A DNA stretch of 13,135 nt, taken from contig CAYTAP010000109.1 in NCBI GenBank assembly GCA_964435775.1, positions 1 to 13,135 on the forward strand, given 5' to 3'. The DNA comes from CAYTAP01 sp964435775. Lineage in GTDB: Bacteria > Planctomycetota > Phycisphaerae > Tepidisphaerales > Tepidisphaeraceae. Shown one piece after another: positions 6,801 through 13,006 of this stretch (the stretch's first letter is position 1; each line of letters begins with the position of its first letter). Below the pieces are notes generated by a model. It saw only the letters and a list, made by a program, of their open reading frames with translations, ran no database searches and was not told the DNA's origin. Position numbers and translations under genes: made by a program.

Positions 6801-6825
6801 TGTCCGTCTCATTTATCGTCATGGT

Positions 6826-6854
6826 TTGCCCGCACTGCGCTGGCGACGTAGCAT
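6826..6854 (+). promoter_or_regulatory. Candidate promoter for the FAD-dependent enzyme gene
   Basis: TTGCCC (6826-6831) and TAGCAT (6849-6854) match -35 and -10 consensus at 4 of 6 positions each and are exactly 17 bp apart. The start point would fall near 6861, which is downstream of the ATG at 6858 and upstream of the GTG at 6882. This agrees with GTG as the true start. Confidence 0.35.
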
Positions 6855-6867
6855 GCGATGATTGATT

Positions 6868-6874
6868 GGGAGGA
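6868..6874 (+). promoter_or_regulatory. Strong ribosome binding site that decides the GTG start at 6882
   Basis: GGGAGGA ends 7 nt before GTG (6882-6884), an ideal spacing. The earlier in-frame ATG at 6858 has no such site and would place this Shine-Dalgarno inside the coding sequence. Confidence 0.8.
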
Positions 6875-6881
6875 ACTCTTA

Positions 6882-8201
6882 GTGGCGTCAACGAGCCATC
6901 AACAACAGACGCTGGTTCTGGGCGGAGGCATTTCAGGGCTCGCCGCCGCACGCGCCTTGCAGGAGCGCGGCGATGACACCGTGGTTCTGGAGGCATGCCC
7001 TTCGGCAGGGGGGCTGACGCGCACCGTTCGGGTGGGGGAGTTCTGCTTTGATTACACCGGCCATCTGCTCCATCTGAGCCGCTACGGCGCGCCCTCCGGC
7101 GTTCCCTATGCCGCTCTGGAGGACGACCAGTGGCAACGGATCGATCGGCGAAGTTTCTGTTACATGGGCGGCCGGCTGGTTCCTGCGCCGGTTCAGTACC
7201 ACATGGGCGACCTGCCCGAGCCAAAGCGACAGGCGAGCATTCAATCGTATGAAAGGCGGCCTCCTTTGCCGCCGGTTGGGCAGGCCACCTTTCGTGATTT
7301 CGTCACGAGCGGTTTCGGTGAATATCTCGCCGAACAGTTTCTCATTCCTCAGAATGTGAAGACGATGGCGATTGATCTTGGCCGCCTGTCACTCCATGCC
7401 ATCAAGCGTTTTTTCCCACCGCCGGATGAAGATCGCGTGCGCCGGGGGATGGTTCCAAGCGCGCCGGCCGCCCCGGAGTACAACTCGCAGTTCTGGTATC
7501 CGAAGATCGGCGGGATCGAGCGGCTGGTTGTGGGTTTGGCAGGAGGGGTGAAGCATGTGGAGCTGCTTCAGGAGATGAGGCACATTGACCTGCCAAGTCG
7601 AATGCTCACCACATCCGGCGGCCGGCGGTGGCGATGGAGCAAACTGTTTTCCAGCATTCCCCTCAAAACGCTGTGCGAAAAGTCGAATGATCCGCTGCTC
7701 CGCGATGCGGCCCGCCGGCTCAGCCACAGTTCCACGATCGCAATCAACCTCGGCCTGCGCGGCGAGCTTGCGCCGGAGCTGGCCGAGGCGCACTGGATTT
7801 ATGTGCCGGACCGGGCGATTCCCTTTTACCGCGTCGGGTTTTATTCCAACATCAGCCGGGGGATGTGCCCGCCGGGCCACGCATCGCTGTATGTGGAGGT
7901 GGGGACGCCGGGGGATCGAATCGACGAGGTGGATGTCGCCGGCGATCTTCAGCCGAGGGTTCTGCAAAGTTTGCGCGACCTGGGATGGGTCCGTTTCGAC
8001 GCCATCGCCTGCGTGGTGACGCATGTGATGCGCTGCGCGTATGTGCATCATACGCCCGAGCGCGAGGCGGCCGTCGCGGCGATCCTGCACCGGCTGGCGG
8101 AATTTGATGTTCACCCGATCGGGCGCTATGGGCTGTGGGACTACATGAGCATGGAGGATTCGATCCATTCAGCCATCGAGCAGGTGAATGCCCACGCGTG
8201 A
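6882..8201 (+). CDS. FAD-dependent amine-oxidase-fold enzyme, UDP-galactopyranose mutase-like
   Basis: A 439-aa flavoprotein with an N-terminal dinucleotide-binding motif VLGGGISGLAAARAL (12-26), the acidic residue ending the second strand (Glu37) and the following GGLTRT (43-48). Near the C-terminus IGRYGLWDYMSMEDSI (413-428) resembles the FAD-contacting end of UDP-galactopyranose mutases and related NAD(P)/FAD amine oxidases. Surrounding elements such as GHLLHL (60-65) and YPKIGGIERLV (206-216) fit that superfamily. Given the neighbours, a role in sugar-nucleotide conversion (pyranose to furanose) is plausible, but a protoporphyrinogen-oxidase or desaturase-like reaction is not excluded. 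The GTG start is chosen from the Shine-Dalgarno at 6868-6874. The gene is divergent from the acetyltransferase and ends 36 bp from the convergent GT4 gene, with no terminator evident in that gap. Confidence 0.78.
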   Translation: MASTSHQQQTLVLGGGISGLAAARALQERGDDTVVLEACPSAGGLTRTVRVGEFCFDYTGHLLHLSRYGAPSGVPYAALEDDQWQRIDRRSFCYMGGRLVPAPVQYHMGDLPEPKRQASIQSYERRPPLPPVGQATFRDFVTSGFGEYLAEQFLIPQNVKTMAIDLGRLSLHAIKRFFPPPDEDRVRRGMVPSAPAAPEYNSQFWYPKIGGIERLVVGLAGGVKHVELLQEMRHIDLPSRMLTTSGGRRWRWSKLFSSIPLKTLCEKSNDPLLRDAARRLSHSSTIAINLGLRGELAPELAEAHWIYVPDRAIPFYRVGFYSNISRGMCPPGHASLYVEVGTPGDRIDEVDVAGDLQPRVLQSLRDLGWVRFDAIACVVTHVMRCAYVHHTPEREAAVAAILHRLAEFDVHPIGRYGLWDYMSMEDSIHSAIEQVNAHA

Positions 8202-8237
8202 CCAGTGGCCGCCCGCCGGATCGCGTTCCTTCACCGC

Positions 8238-9485
8238 TCACCGACCGGCACTGACCCTCGCCACTTCCTCCTGAAACAGTTGGAAGTAAGCCTCGGCCAT
8301 CCGCTCCACGGTCAATTCCGCCGCGCGCCTGCGCGCCCGTGCAGCGTAGTCCGTGTGGATGTCCGACTGGCTCATTCGCTTCATCGCCAGGGCCAATGCC
8401 GCGGCATCGCCCGGCTCGACGAGCATGCCGGATTCGCCCTCCTGAAAGATCGCCGCCGGTCCATCCGAGCGGGTGGCGATGCACGGCACACCCAGCGCCA
8501 TCGCCTCCAGCGGCACATAGGCGAACCCTTCCCAGGTGGAGGTCAGGGCGAGGAAGGCGGCATGCTTCATCAGCGGGTAGGGGTTGTCGCGGTGGCCGAC
8601 GAAATGAACGCGCCCGGTGATGCCCAATTCCCCGGCCAACCGCCTGAGCGATTCCGCCTCCTCCCCATCGCCAACCAAGAGCAGGTGCAGCGGGAGTCCC
8701 TCCTTGCAGGCGAGGGCGTAGCCGCGAAGGAGGGTGGAGAAATCCTTCTGCGCCGTGAGCCGCCCGACGGCGATGCAATACGGTTCGCCGGTGGGAAGCG
8801 GTCCGGGGTCCGCCTCGGCCAGCGCGCGGACTTGCTCGATGTCGATTCCATTGGGGATGACCCGCGTCCGCGCCGCGCCAAAGGATTGTTCCAGGTCTCG
8901 CGTCAATCCTTCGGCGGCGCAGACGATCAGGTGATGCGGATAGACCCAGCGCATGAACCATCGCATGATCCAGCCGAAGCGCGCTGCGCGGACTCGCAGG
9001 CTCATGTTCATGTGTTCGCTCATGACGACGGGAACGCCACCGGCGGCCAGGCCGCACAGGACGTTGGAGTAGGTGCCGATCGTGAAGGTCAGATCGGGCT
9101 TCTCCTTCCCCAAGGCGCGGCGGAGGCGGAAAAAGTCGATCGGCAGTTCGTAAAACCGCCGCCAGCCGGTTCGGACGCTCGCCCCCAGCGTCCGCACGGT
9201 GGCGAAGGCGGCGCGGTCCTCTGGCGGCAATGTCTGGTTCCGCAGCAGGAGGAGCGATGCGGCGCATCGGCCGGGGAAGCTGTGATTCAGCGCCGCTGCG
9301 AGGGACTTGATGAAGGTGCCTGTGCCGCCGGAAATGCCGGGGAGGATCATCAGCACCCGCAAGGGGCGGATCGACGCACTCTCTTCCGGCGACGATGGCC
9401 GCAGCGCGGCGATGGTTTGTCTTTGCGATGCCAATGCCATGTCCATTCCCTTGCTTTGGGCCCATTGCCGCGAGGCATTTGTCAT
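8238..9485 (-). CDS. GT4-family glycosyltransferase
   Basis: A GT-B fold, retaining glycosyltransferase that transfers sugar from a nucleotide donor to a growing glycan or lipid-linked acceptor at the cytoplasmic face. In the 415-aa reading from ATG 9485, the N-terminal domain starts at LRVLMILPGISGGTGTF (42-58). VIPNGID (209-215) precedes the donor domain, where VGRLTAQKD (240-248) supplies the Arg242/Lys247 pair. LLLVGDGEE (268-276) follows, and EGFAYVPLEAMALGVPCIAT (319-338) is the EX7E motif (Glu319, Glu327). SEHMNM (156-161) is also typical. Starts at 9446 or 9440 would shorten the protein by 13-15 residues; the 9440 start has AAGGGA 6 nt upstream and is a real alternative. The gene is convergent with the FAD enzyme and divergent from the GT2 gene. 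Acceptor and sugar are unknown. Confidence 0.9.
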   Translation of the reverse strand: MTNASRQWAQSKGMDMALASQRQTIAALRPSSPEESASIRPLRVLMILPGISGGTGTFIKSLAAALNHSFPGRCAASLLLLRNQTLPPEDRAAFATVRTLGASVRTGWRRFYELPIDFFRLRRALGKEKPDLTFTIGTYSNVLCGLAAGGVPVVMSEHMNMSLRVRAARFGWIMRWFMRWVYPHHLIVCAAEGLTRDLEQSFGAARTRVIPNGIDIEQVRALAEADPGPLPTGEPYCIAVGRLTAQKDFSTLLRGYALACKEGLPLHLLLVGDGEEAESLRRLAGELGITGRVHFVGHRDNPYPLMKHAAFLALTSTWEGFAYVPLEAMALGVPCIATRSDGPAAIFQEGESGMLVEPGDAAALALAMKRMSQSDIHTDYAARARRRAAELTVERMAEAYFQLFQEEVARVSAGR

Positions 9486-9493
9486 ACCGGCGT

Positions 9494-9520
9494 TTGAACG
9501 TGATGCCGTGAGAGTATAAT
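9494..9520 (+). promoter_or_regulatory. Candidate promoter for the GT2 gene, with a perfect -10 box
   Basis: TATAAT (9515-9520) is a perfect -10 and TTGAAC (9494-9499) matches the -35 at 4 of 6 positions, though the 15-bp spacer is short. The start would be near 9527, about 50 nt before the GTG. The same AT-rich block gives TATACT on the minus strand (9518-9513), about 28 bp ahead of the GT4 start, but without a convincing -35. Confidence 0.48.
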
Positions 9521-9576
9521 CTAAACCAATCGTCCATGATGCCCGACGCATGTCCCACACACCGACAGGTTGAACC

Positions 9577-10485
9577 GTGACCCAGCCCATCGCCGCCCAA
9601 CCCGCTTCCGCCATCGCCTCCGATTCCACCGTGCCCGTCAAGGCGCCCGTGACCGTAATGATCCCCACGCTCAACGAGGCGAAGAACCTGCCGCGTTGCC
9701 TCGATCACCTTCGCTGGGCCGATGAGGTCGTGCTCATCGACTCGATGAGCACCGATGACACGCCGCGCATCGCCGCCGAGTATGGGGCGCGGATCATTCC
9801 CTTCCAGTGGAACGGCCAGTGGCCCAAGAAGCGCAACTGGGCCCTGCGCCACGCCGATTTGAAGCATGAGTGGGTTCTCATGGTGGACGCCGATGAATGG
9901 ATCGTCCCCGAGCTGGCCGCCGAGATCGCCCAGGCGATCCAGAGCGACGCTTTCGTCGGCTACTGGGTCAACCGCCGCTTCATGTTCATGGGGCGCTGGC
10001 TGCGCCATTGCGGCTATTACCCCAGTTGGAACCTCCGCCTGCTCAAGCGCGGCATGGGGGAGTTCGAGAAGCTGACCGATGTGGGGGACACCCACAGCGG
10101 CGACAACGAGGTCCACGAGCACATCGTGCCCAAAGGCCCGGTCGCCCATCTCAAGCATGACATGCTCCACTTCGCCTTCCCCGACATCGACACCTTCATC
10201 GAGAAGCACAACCGCTACAGCAACTGGGAGGCGGCGGTGCAGCTCAAGGGCACCGGCCAGCACAAAACCGTGGCGAGCAACACGGATGTGAACCTGCGGC
10301 GGCATCTCAAGGCCCTCTCCCGCCACCTTCCCTGCCGTCCGACCCAGCGCTTCCTCTACAGCTACATCCTCAAGCGCGGCTTCCTCGACGGCCTCCCCGG
10401 CTACATCTTCTGCCGCCTGCTGGCCATCTATGAGTTTCTGTCGGTGGCGAAATACCGGGAAATGCGGAGGAAAGCAGGAAAGTAG
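9577..10485 (+). CDS. GT2-family glycosyltransferase, WaaE/beta-1,4-glucosyltransferase-like
   Basis: A GT-A fold, metal-dependent inverting glycosyltransferase of 302 aa, closest in pattern to the WaaE-type lipopolysaccharide-core beta-glucosyltransferases. It shows VTVMIPTLNEAKNLPRCL (25-42), WADEVVLIDSMSTDDT (47-62), a nucleotide-binding PKKRNWAL (83-90) and the catalytic DXD-like VDADEW (103-108). Further on come an EVHEHI acidic/His motif and LKHDMLHFAF, all usual for this group. The start is GTG (9577); AGGT (9567-9570) is a weak ribosome site 6 nt before it. About 24 residues precede the fold. No membrane segment is obvious, so it probably acts as a soluble or peripheral enzyme. It is divergent from the GT4 gene, and its stop is 5 bp before repeat copy B. 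Confidence 0.9.
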   Translation: MTQPIAAQPASAIASDSTVPVKAPVTVMIPTLNEAKNLPRCLDHLRWADEVVLIDSMSTDDTPRIAAEYGARIIPFQWNGQWPKKRNWALRHADLKHEWVLMVDADEWIVPELAAEIAQAIQSDAFVGYWVNRRFMFMGRWLRHCGYYPSWNLRLLKRGMGEFEKLTDVGDTHSGDNEVHEHIVPKGPVAHLKHDMLHFAFPDIDTFIEKHNRYSNWEAAVQLKGTGQHKTVASNTDVNLRRHLKALSRHLPCRPTQRFLYSYILKRGFLDGLPGYIFCRLLAIYEFLSVAKYREMRRKAGK

Positions 10486-10490
10486 GCCGC

Positions 10491-10807
10491 GGGCCGGAGG
10501 CGTGAGCGCCGGGCTGATATGGCGCGCGAAGGCGCGGAGGCGCGAAGAAAAGAAAATACAAATGAACCACCAGGGCACAAAGACCACGAAGAGGTTCCTG
10601 TGCGGAGTTTGCTCGCTCGGGAGCGGAGCGCATCAATCTATTTTTTTATGGAAGAGCGTGCCGGTTGGTGGCGGTGTTCGGCGGTCGAGCGCCTCTTTGT
10701 GGGCTTGGTGGTTCAACCGGCATTTCCCTTCGCGCCCTTCGCGGCTTCGCGTGAGGCCACAGCCTTCTCCGCGCTCTGGAGCGTCTCGGCGGTGAATCTT
10801 CTTTCGC
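10491..10807 (+). repeat. Dispersed ~310-bp fold-back repeat, copy B
   Basis: Same order of blocks and same orientation as copy A: GGCGTGAGCGCCGGG head, GGCGCGCGAAGGCGCG, GAAAATACAAATGAACCACC, a GC hairpin (10611-10618 with 10621-10629, one bulged G) and seven T (10641-10647). CTCTTTGTGGG, CTTCGCGGCTT (10737-10747) and the CTTCTCCGCGCTCT to GGTGAATC tail follow. The head, the AATACAAAT-ACCACC block and the tail are best conserved, while the central hairpin differs from copy A in sequence but not in position. It fills the convergent gap between the GT2 and FkbM genes. Open frames inside it are repeat translations, not genes. Confidence 0.85.
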
Positions 10808-10829
10808 CATTGCATCTGACCACTGGCAA

Positions 10830-10846
10830 CGGACTACGGACTACGG
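10830..10846. repeat. Short tandem repeat next to copy B
   Basis: CGGACTACGGACTACGG contains two and a half copies of a 7-bp unit. It lies in the remaining 76 bp (10808-10883) between repeat copy B and the FkbM stop codon, where nothing else is apparent. Confidence 0.6.
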
Positions 10847-10883
10847 ATAGCGGGCGGCAGCAGGGATATCGATCTCGCCGCAC

Positions 10884-11711
10884 CTAGGCGCACTCGTGCG
10901 GCAGCGCCACGGTGGAGAACTCAGGCCGATCCAATGGCTGCCCACTTTCGGGGCTCAGCAGTCGATACCCCAGGTCTCTCAACAGCCTGCCCACCTCATC
11001 CTCGTGTTGTGACACCTCCATGATCAGCATGGGGCGATGGTTCTCGAGTGTTCGCCGGGCGCCCTGAAGCAACTGCAACTCGTGTCCCTCCACGTCAATC
11101 TTCATGAAGCCGGGCGGTGGGCATCCGGCCTCCACTTCCAAGTCCACCGTCGAAAGCCCAATGCTCACCTCCTTCCGCGCCTGGCCATATTCCTCACCCA
11201 GAAAATCCGCCGCCCGCTCAAGCGAGCCGGTGGAGCCGGTCATGCCATCGGCGAAAAAGGTGGCCGTCCCCGCGTGATCGGACAGCCCGACATCACGAAT
11301 GGTCAGCCGGTTCAACCGGTTCTCCCGCTGGTTGGTTCGCAGCCAATGAAGATTCGTCGCATCCGGCTCGAAGGCGTACAGCTCCTCCAGCGGCGGCTCG
11401 ATCCCGGCCAGAAACAGCGACCAGAAGCCGACGTTCGCGCCGACGTCCCAGGCGACTGTGCAGGGATGCTTCCTCAAAAGCTCGCGCACAAATTGAATCT
11501 CGACATCCTCCTTTTCCGCCAACGCCCCCGCCGCCCAGCCGACGTTGCGGTACCCATCGAAGTGGAACTCGTAGGGCGCGTGGGGATGGGGCTTGTGCCG
11601 CGGCCCGCCGTAGCGCCATTTGAGCAGCTTGTTCACCGCGTCGCTCCGCCGCAGCCACGCCCGCGTGTGTTGCGGCAGCATCCCCCTCAACCAGGAATCG
11701 AATCGACTCAT
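10884..11711 (-). CDS. FkbM-family SAM-dependent methyltransferase
   Basis: A Rossmann-fold O-methyltransferase of 275 aa. Motif I is DVGANVGFWSLFLA (89-102), and the ribose-binding acidic residue is Glu115 in YAFEPD (112-117). FMKIDVEGHELQLLQGA (202-218) is the FkbM family hallmark, followed by MLIMEVS (228-234). Family members methylate sugar hydroxyls or other small groups and are frequent in polysaccharide and glycolipid clusters, which fits the flanking glycosyltransferase and hydrolase genes. The ATG at 11711 is preferred over the one at 11750 because a promoter-like pair (11722-11750) would exclude the upstream start; no Shine-Dalgarno is present. The N-terminal 60 residues are basic and not part of the catalytic core. 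The gene is divergent from the SGNH hydrolase and convergent with the GT2 gene. Confidence 0.9.
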   Translation of the reverse strand: MSRFDSWLRGMLPQHTRAWLRRSDAVNKLLKWRYGGPRHKPHPHAPYEFHFDGYRNVGWAAGALAEKEDVEIQFVRELLRKHPCTVAWDVGANVGFWSLFLAGIEPPLEELYAFEPDATNLHWLRTNQRENRLNRLTIRDVGLSDHAGTATFFADGMTGSTGSLERAADFLGEEYGQARKEVSIGLSTVDLEVEAGCPPPGFMKIDVEGHELQLLQGARRTLENHRPMLIMEVSQHEDEVGRLLRDLGYRLLSPESGQPLDRPEFSTVALPHECA

Positions 11712-11721
11712 AGGACATGCG

Positions 11722-11750
11722 ATTGTGTCCGAGCGGCGATGAAATTGCAA
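11722..11750 (-). promoter_or_regulatory. Candidate near-leaderless promoter of the FkbM gene
   Basis: On the minus strand TTGCAA (11750-11745) and CACAAT (11727-11722) are 17 bp apart and match consensus at 4 of 6 positions each. The -10 ends 10 nt before the ATG at 11711, which would leave a leader of only a few nucleotides, consistent with the absence of a ribosome binding site. Confidence 0.3.
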
Positions 11751-11793
11751 AATGGTGTCGCATCCTGCGTTGGCAGCGCGTCGCGATTCTCTG

Positions 11794-11823
11794 CTGGCAC
11801 CTTCTCCTCCCCCCCGCTACATT
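11794..11823 (+). promoter_or_regulatory. Candidate near-leaderless promoter of the SGNH hydrolase gene
   Basis: CTGGCA (11794-11799) and TACATT (11818-11823) match -35 and -10 consensus at 4 of 6 positions each, with an 18-bp spacer. The -10 ends 10 nt before the ATG at 11834. The region before the ATG is pyrimidine-rich and has no Shine-Dalgarno. Confidence 0.25.
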
Positions 11824-11833
11824 TTCCTCCATC

Positions 11834-12817
11834 ATGTCCGATCAAACCCAACCCGACGCGGCGATGGAGACTGCCCCGCACAAGCGCCGACTGCGGCGGA
11901 AGCTCTTGTGGGGACTGCTCGTTTTGATTTTGCTCATCATCGCGGCGGATGTGGGGCTGCGGGTGGGGGCGGGGCTGGGGAATCCGATTCTTTACCAGAC
12001 CGACGCCGCGTGCGGCTACCTGCCCGTGCCCAACCAGCACATCCGCCGCTTCGGGTGCATGAACATCATCAACGCCCAGAGCCAGCGCTCGGCGGCGTTT
12101 CCCGCGGCCAAGCCGCCGGGGACGCTGCGGATTTTGCTCCTGGGCGATTCGGTCACCTACGGGACGACGCACGTCGATCAAGGCGAAATCTTCGCGTCGC
12201 TGCTCGCCCGCGATCTTCCGCAAAAACTCGGTAAGCCGGTCGAGGTCCTCAACGCCTCAACCGGCGCATGGGCCGTCGCCAACGAAGTCGGCTATCTGAA
12301 ATCGCGCGGGACCTTCGACGCCGATCAGGTCATCTTCGTGCTCAACACGGGGGATCTGGCTCAGCACTTCAATCCCGGCAATCTGACTTCCGTAGGCGGC
12401 TATCCGACTCAAAAGCCGCTGTGCGCGCTGTCGGAACTTTGGGTTCGCTATCTCTCCCCTCGCATCTTTCATCGGCCCGCCGCGCACGACGCCGGCTCGA
12501 CCACCGGCCCGGCGGTCGTGGCCGATCCGTCGATCCTGCCGAACCTCGCCGATGCGCTGGCGCTATGCCGCCGGAGCGGCGCGACGATGAAGATTGTCTA
12601 CAGCCCCTGCGTCGGCCCCGGCTGGGAGGCCGCGCCCTATCCGACACTGCTCAAGGAGATGAAGCAATGGGCGGCGGACCATGAGGTTCCCTTCCTCGAC
12701 CTGAAGGATGCCTACGCCGCCGCCCCGGCGGCCGAGGTCTATCAGGACGGCGTGCACCTTCGCCCCAAAGGCAACGCCCTGGCGGCGGGGCGGATCGAGG
12801 GGTGGATGGGGAAATAG
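11834..12817 (+). CDS. Membrane-anchored SGNH/GDSL-type hydrolase
   Basis: A 327-aa protein with a basic cytoplasmic N-terminus (HKRRLRRK, 16-23), one transmembrane anchor (LLWGLLVLILLIIAADVGL, 24-42) and an SGNH hydrolase domain outside the membrane. Block I is LLLGDSVTYG with nucleophile Ser106. Block V is DGVHLRP with the Asp305-x-x-His308 pair. ASTGAWAV (141-148) fits block II, but at block III the usual GxND is replaced by VLNTGDL (169-175), leaving Asn171 as the likely oxyanion residue. Such proteins remove or transfer acyl (often acetyl) groups on glycans, so this one may edit modifications made by the WcaF-like enzyme; that link is inference. The ATG at 11834 is preferred over in-frame ATG 11717, which would add 39 non-hydrophobic residues before the anchor and run into the FkbM promoter region. 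Confidence 0.85.
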   Translation: MSDQTQPDAAMETAPHKRRLRRKLLWGLLVLILLIIAADVGLRVGAGLGNPILYQTDAACGYLPVPNQHIRRFGCMNIINAQSQRSAAFPAAKPPGTLRILLLGDSVTYGTTHVDQGEIFASLLARDLPQKLGKPVEVLNASTGAWAVANEVGYLKSRGTFDADQVIFVLNTGDLAQHFNPGNLTSVGGYPTQKPLCALSELWVRYLSPRIFHRPAAHDAGSTTGPAVVADPSILPNLADALALCRRSGATMKIVYSPCVGPGWEAAPYPTLLKEMKQWAADHEVPFLDLKDAYAAAPAAEVYQDGVHLRPKGNALAAGRIEGWMGK

Positions 12818-12880
12818 TGGGAAGTTGCATGTTGCAAGTGGGAAGTGGGAAGTATGCAGAGGGCGGAAGGCAGTGGGGAG
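12817..12880. repeat. Simple-repeat tract after the SGNH hydrolase stop
   Basis: GTGGGAAGT occurs at 12817, 12838 and 12845 (the last two overlapping), followed by GCAGAGGGCGGAAGGCAG (12856-12873). TTGCATGTTGCA (12825-12836) is a second short direct repeat. The tract begins on the last base of the stop codon. It looks like an unstable, slippage-prone intergenic repeat. Confidence 0.6.
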
Positions 12881-12894
12881 TGAAGAAGAAAGAG

Positions 12895-12971
12895 TTCACC
12901 GCCGAGACGCGGAGGACGCGGAGGGGGATCGGAGAAAGACTCACCACGGAGGGCACGGAGGGCACGGAGGG
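12895..12971. repeat. Inverted tail fragment of the A/B repeat plus a 9-bp tandem array
   Basis: TTCACCGCCGAGACGC followed by GGAGGACGCGGAG (12895-12923) is the reverse complement of the tail of copies A and B (compare 10765-10796). It is followed by three exact tandem copies of CACGGAGGG (12945-12971). In 12818-13135 I see only repeats and no credible gene. Confidence 0.65.
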
Positions 12972-13006
12972 AAAGAGAGTGGGCGGTAGGCAGTGAAAAA
13001 ATGCAA

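Noticed and set aside
6858..6881. ATG at 6858 as the start of the FAD enzyme
   Set aside because: The ideal Shine-Dalgarno at 6868-6874 points to GTG 6882, and the likely promoter would start transcription after 6858.
8205..9497. A 430-codon open frame on the plus strand
   Set aside because: It is antisense to the GT4 gene, which has all family motifs. The plus-frame product resembles nothing.
7852..10587. A 911-codon open frame on the minus strand
   Set aside because: It runs antisense to the GT2 gene and out of frame with the GT4 gene, begins inside repeat copy B, and its translation is low-complexity Arg/Gly/Ala sequence with no motif. It is a high-GC shadow of the real genes.
10611..10647. 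Hairpin plus T7 tract in copy B as a standard intrinsic terminator
   Set aside because: About 11 nt separate the stem from the T-run, too far for the usual arrangement. It is kept only as a structural question about the repeat.
11713..11730. GGACA...TGTCC inverted repeat before the FkbM start
   Set aside because: Only 5 bp per arm with an 8-nt loop; such a match is expected by chance in a region of this size.
11037..11927. A 296-codon open frame on the plus strand
   Set aside because: It lies antisense to the FkbM methyltransferase and overlaps the SGNH hydrolase start in another frame; no motif.
12945..12971. CRISPR-like array from the CACGGAGGG repeats
   Set aside because: The units are only 9 bp, directly adjacent and without spacers; this is a simple tandem repeat. 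No Cas gene is present.
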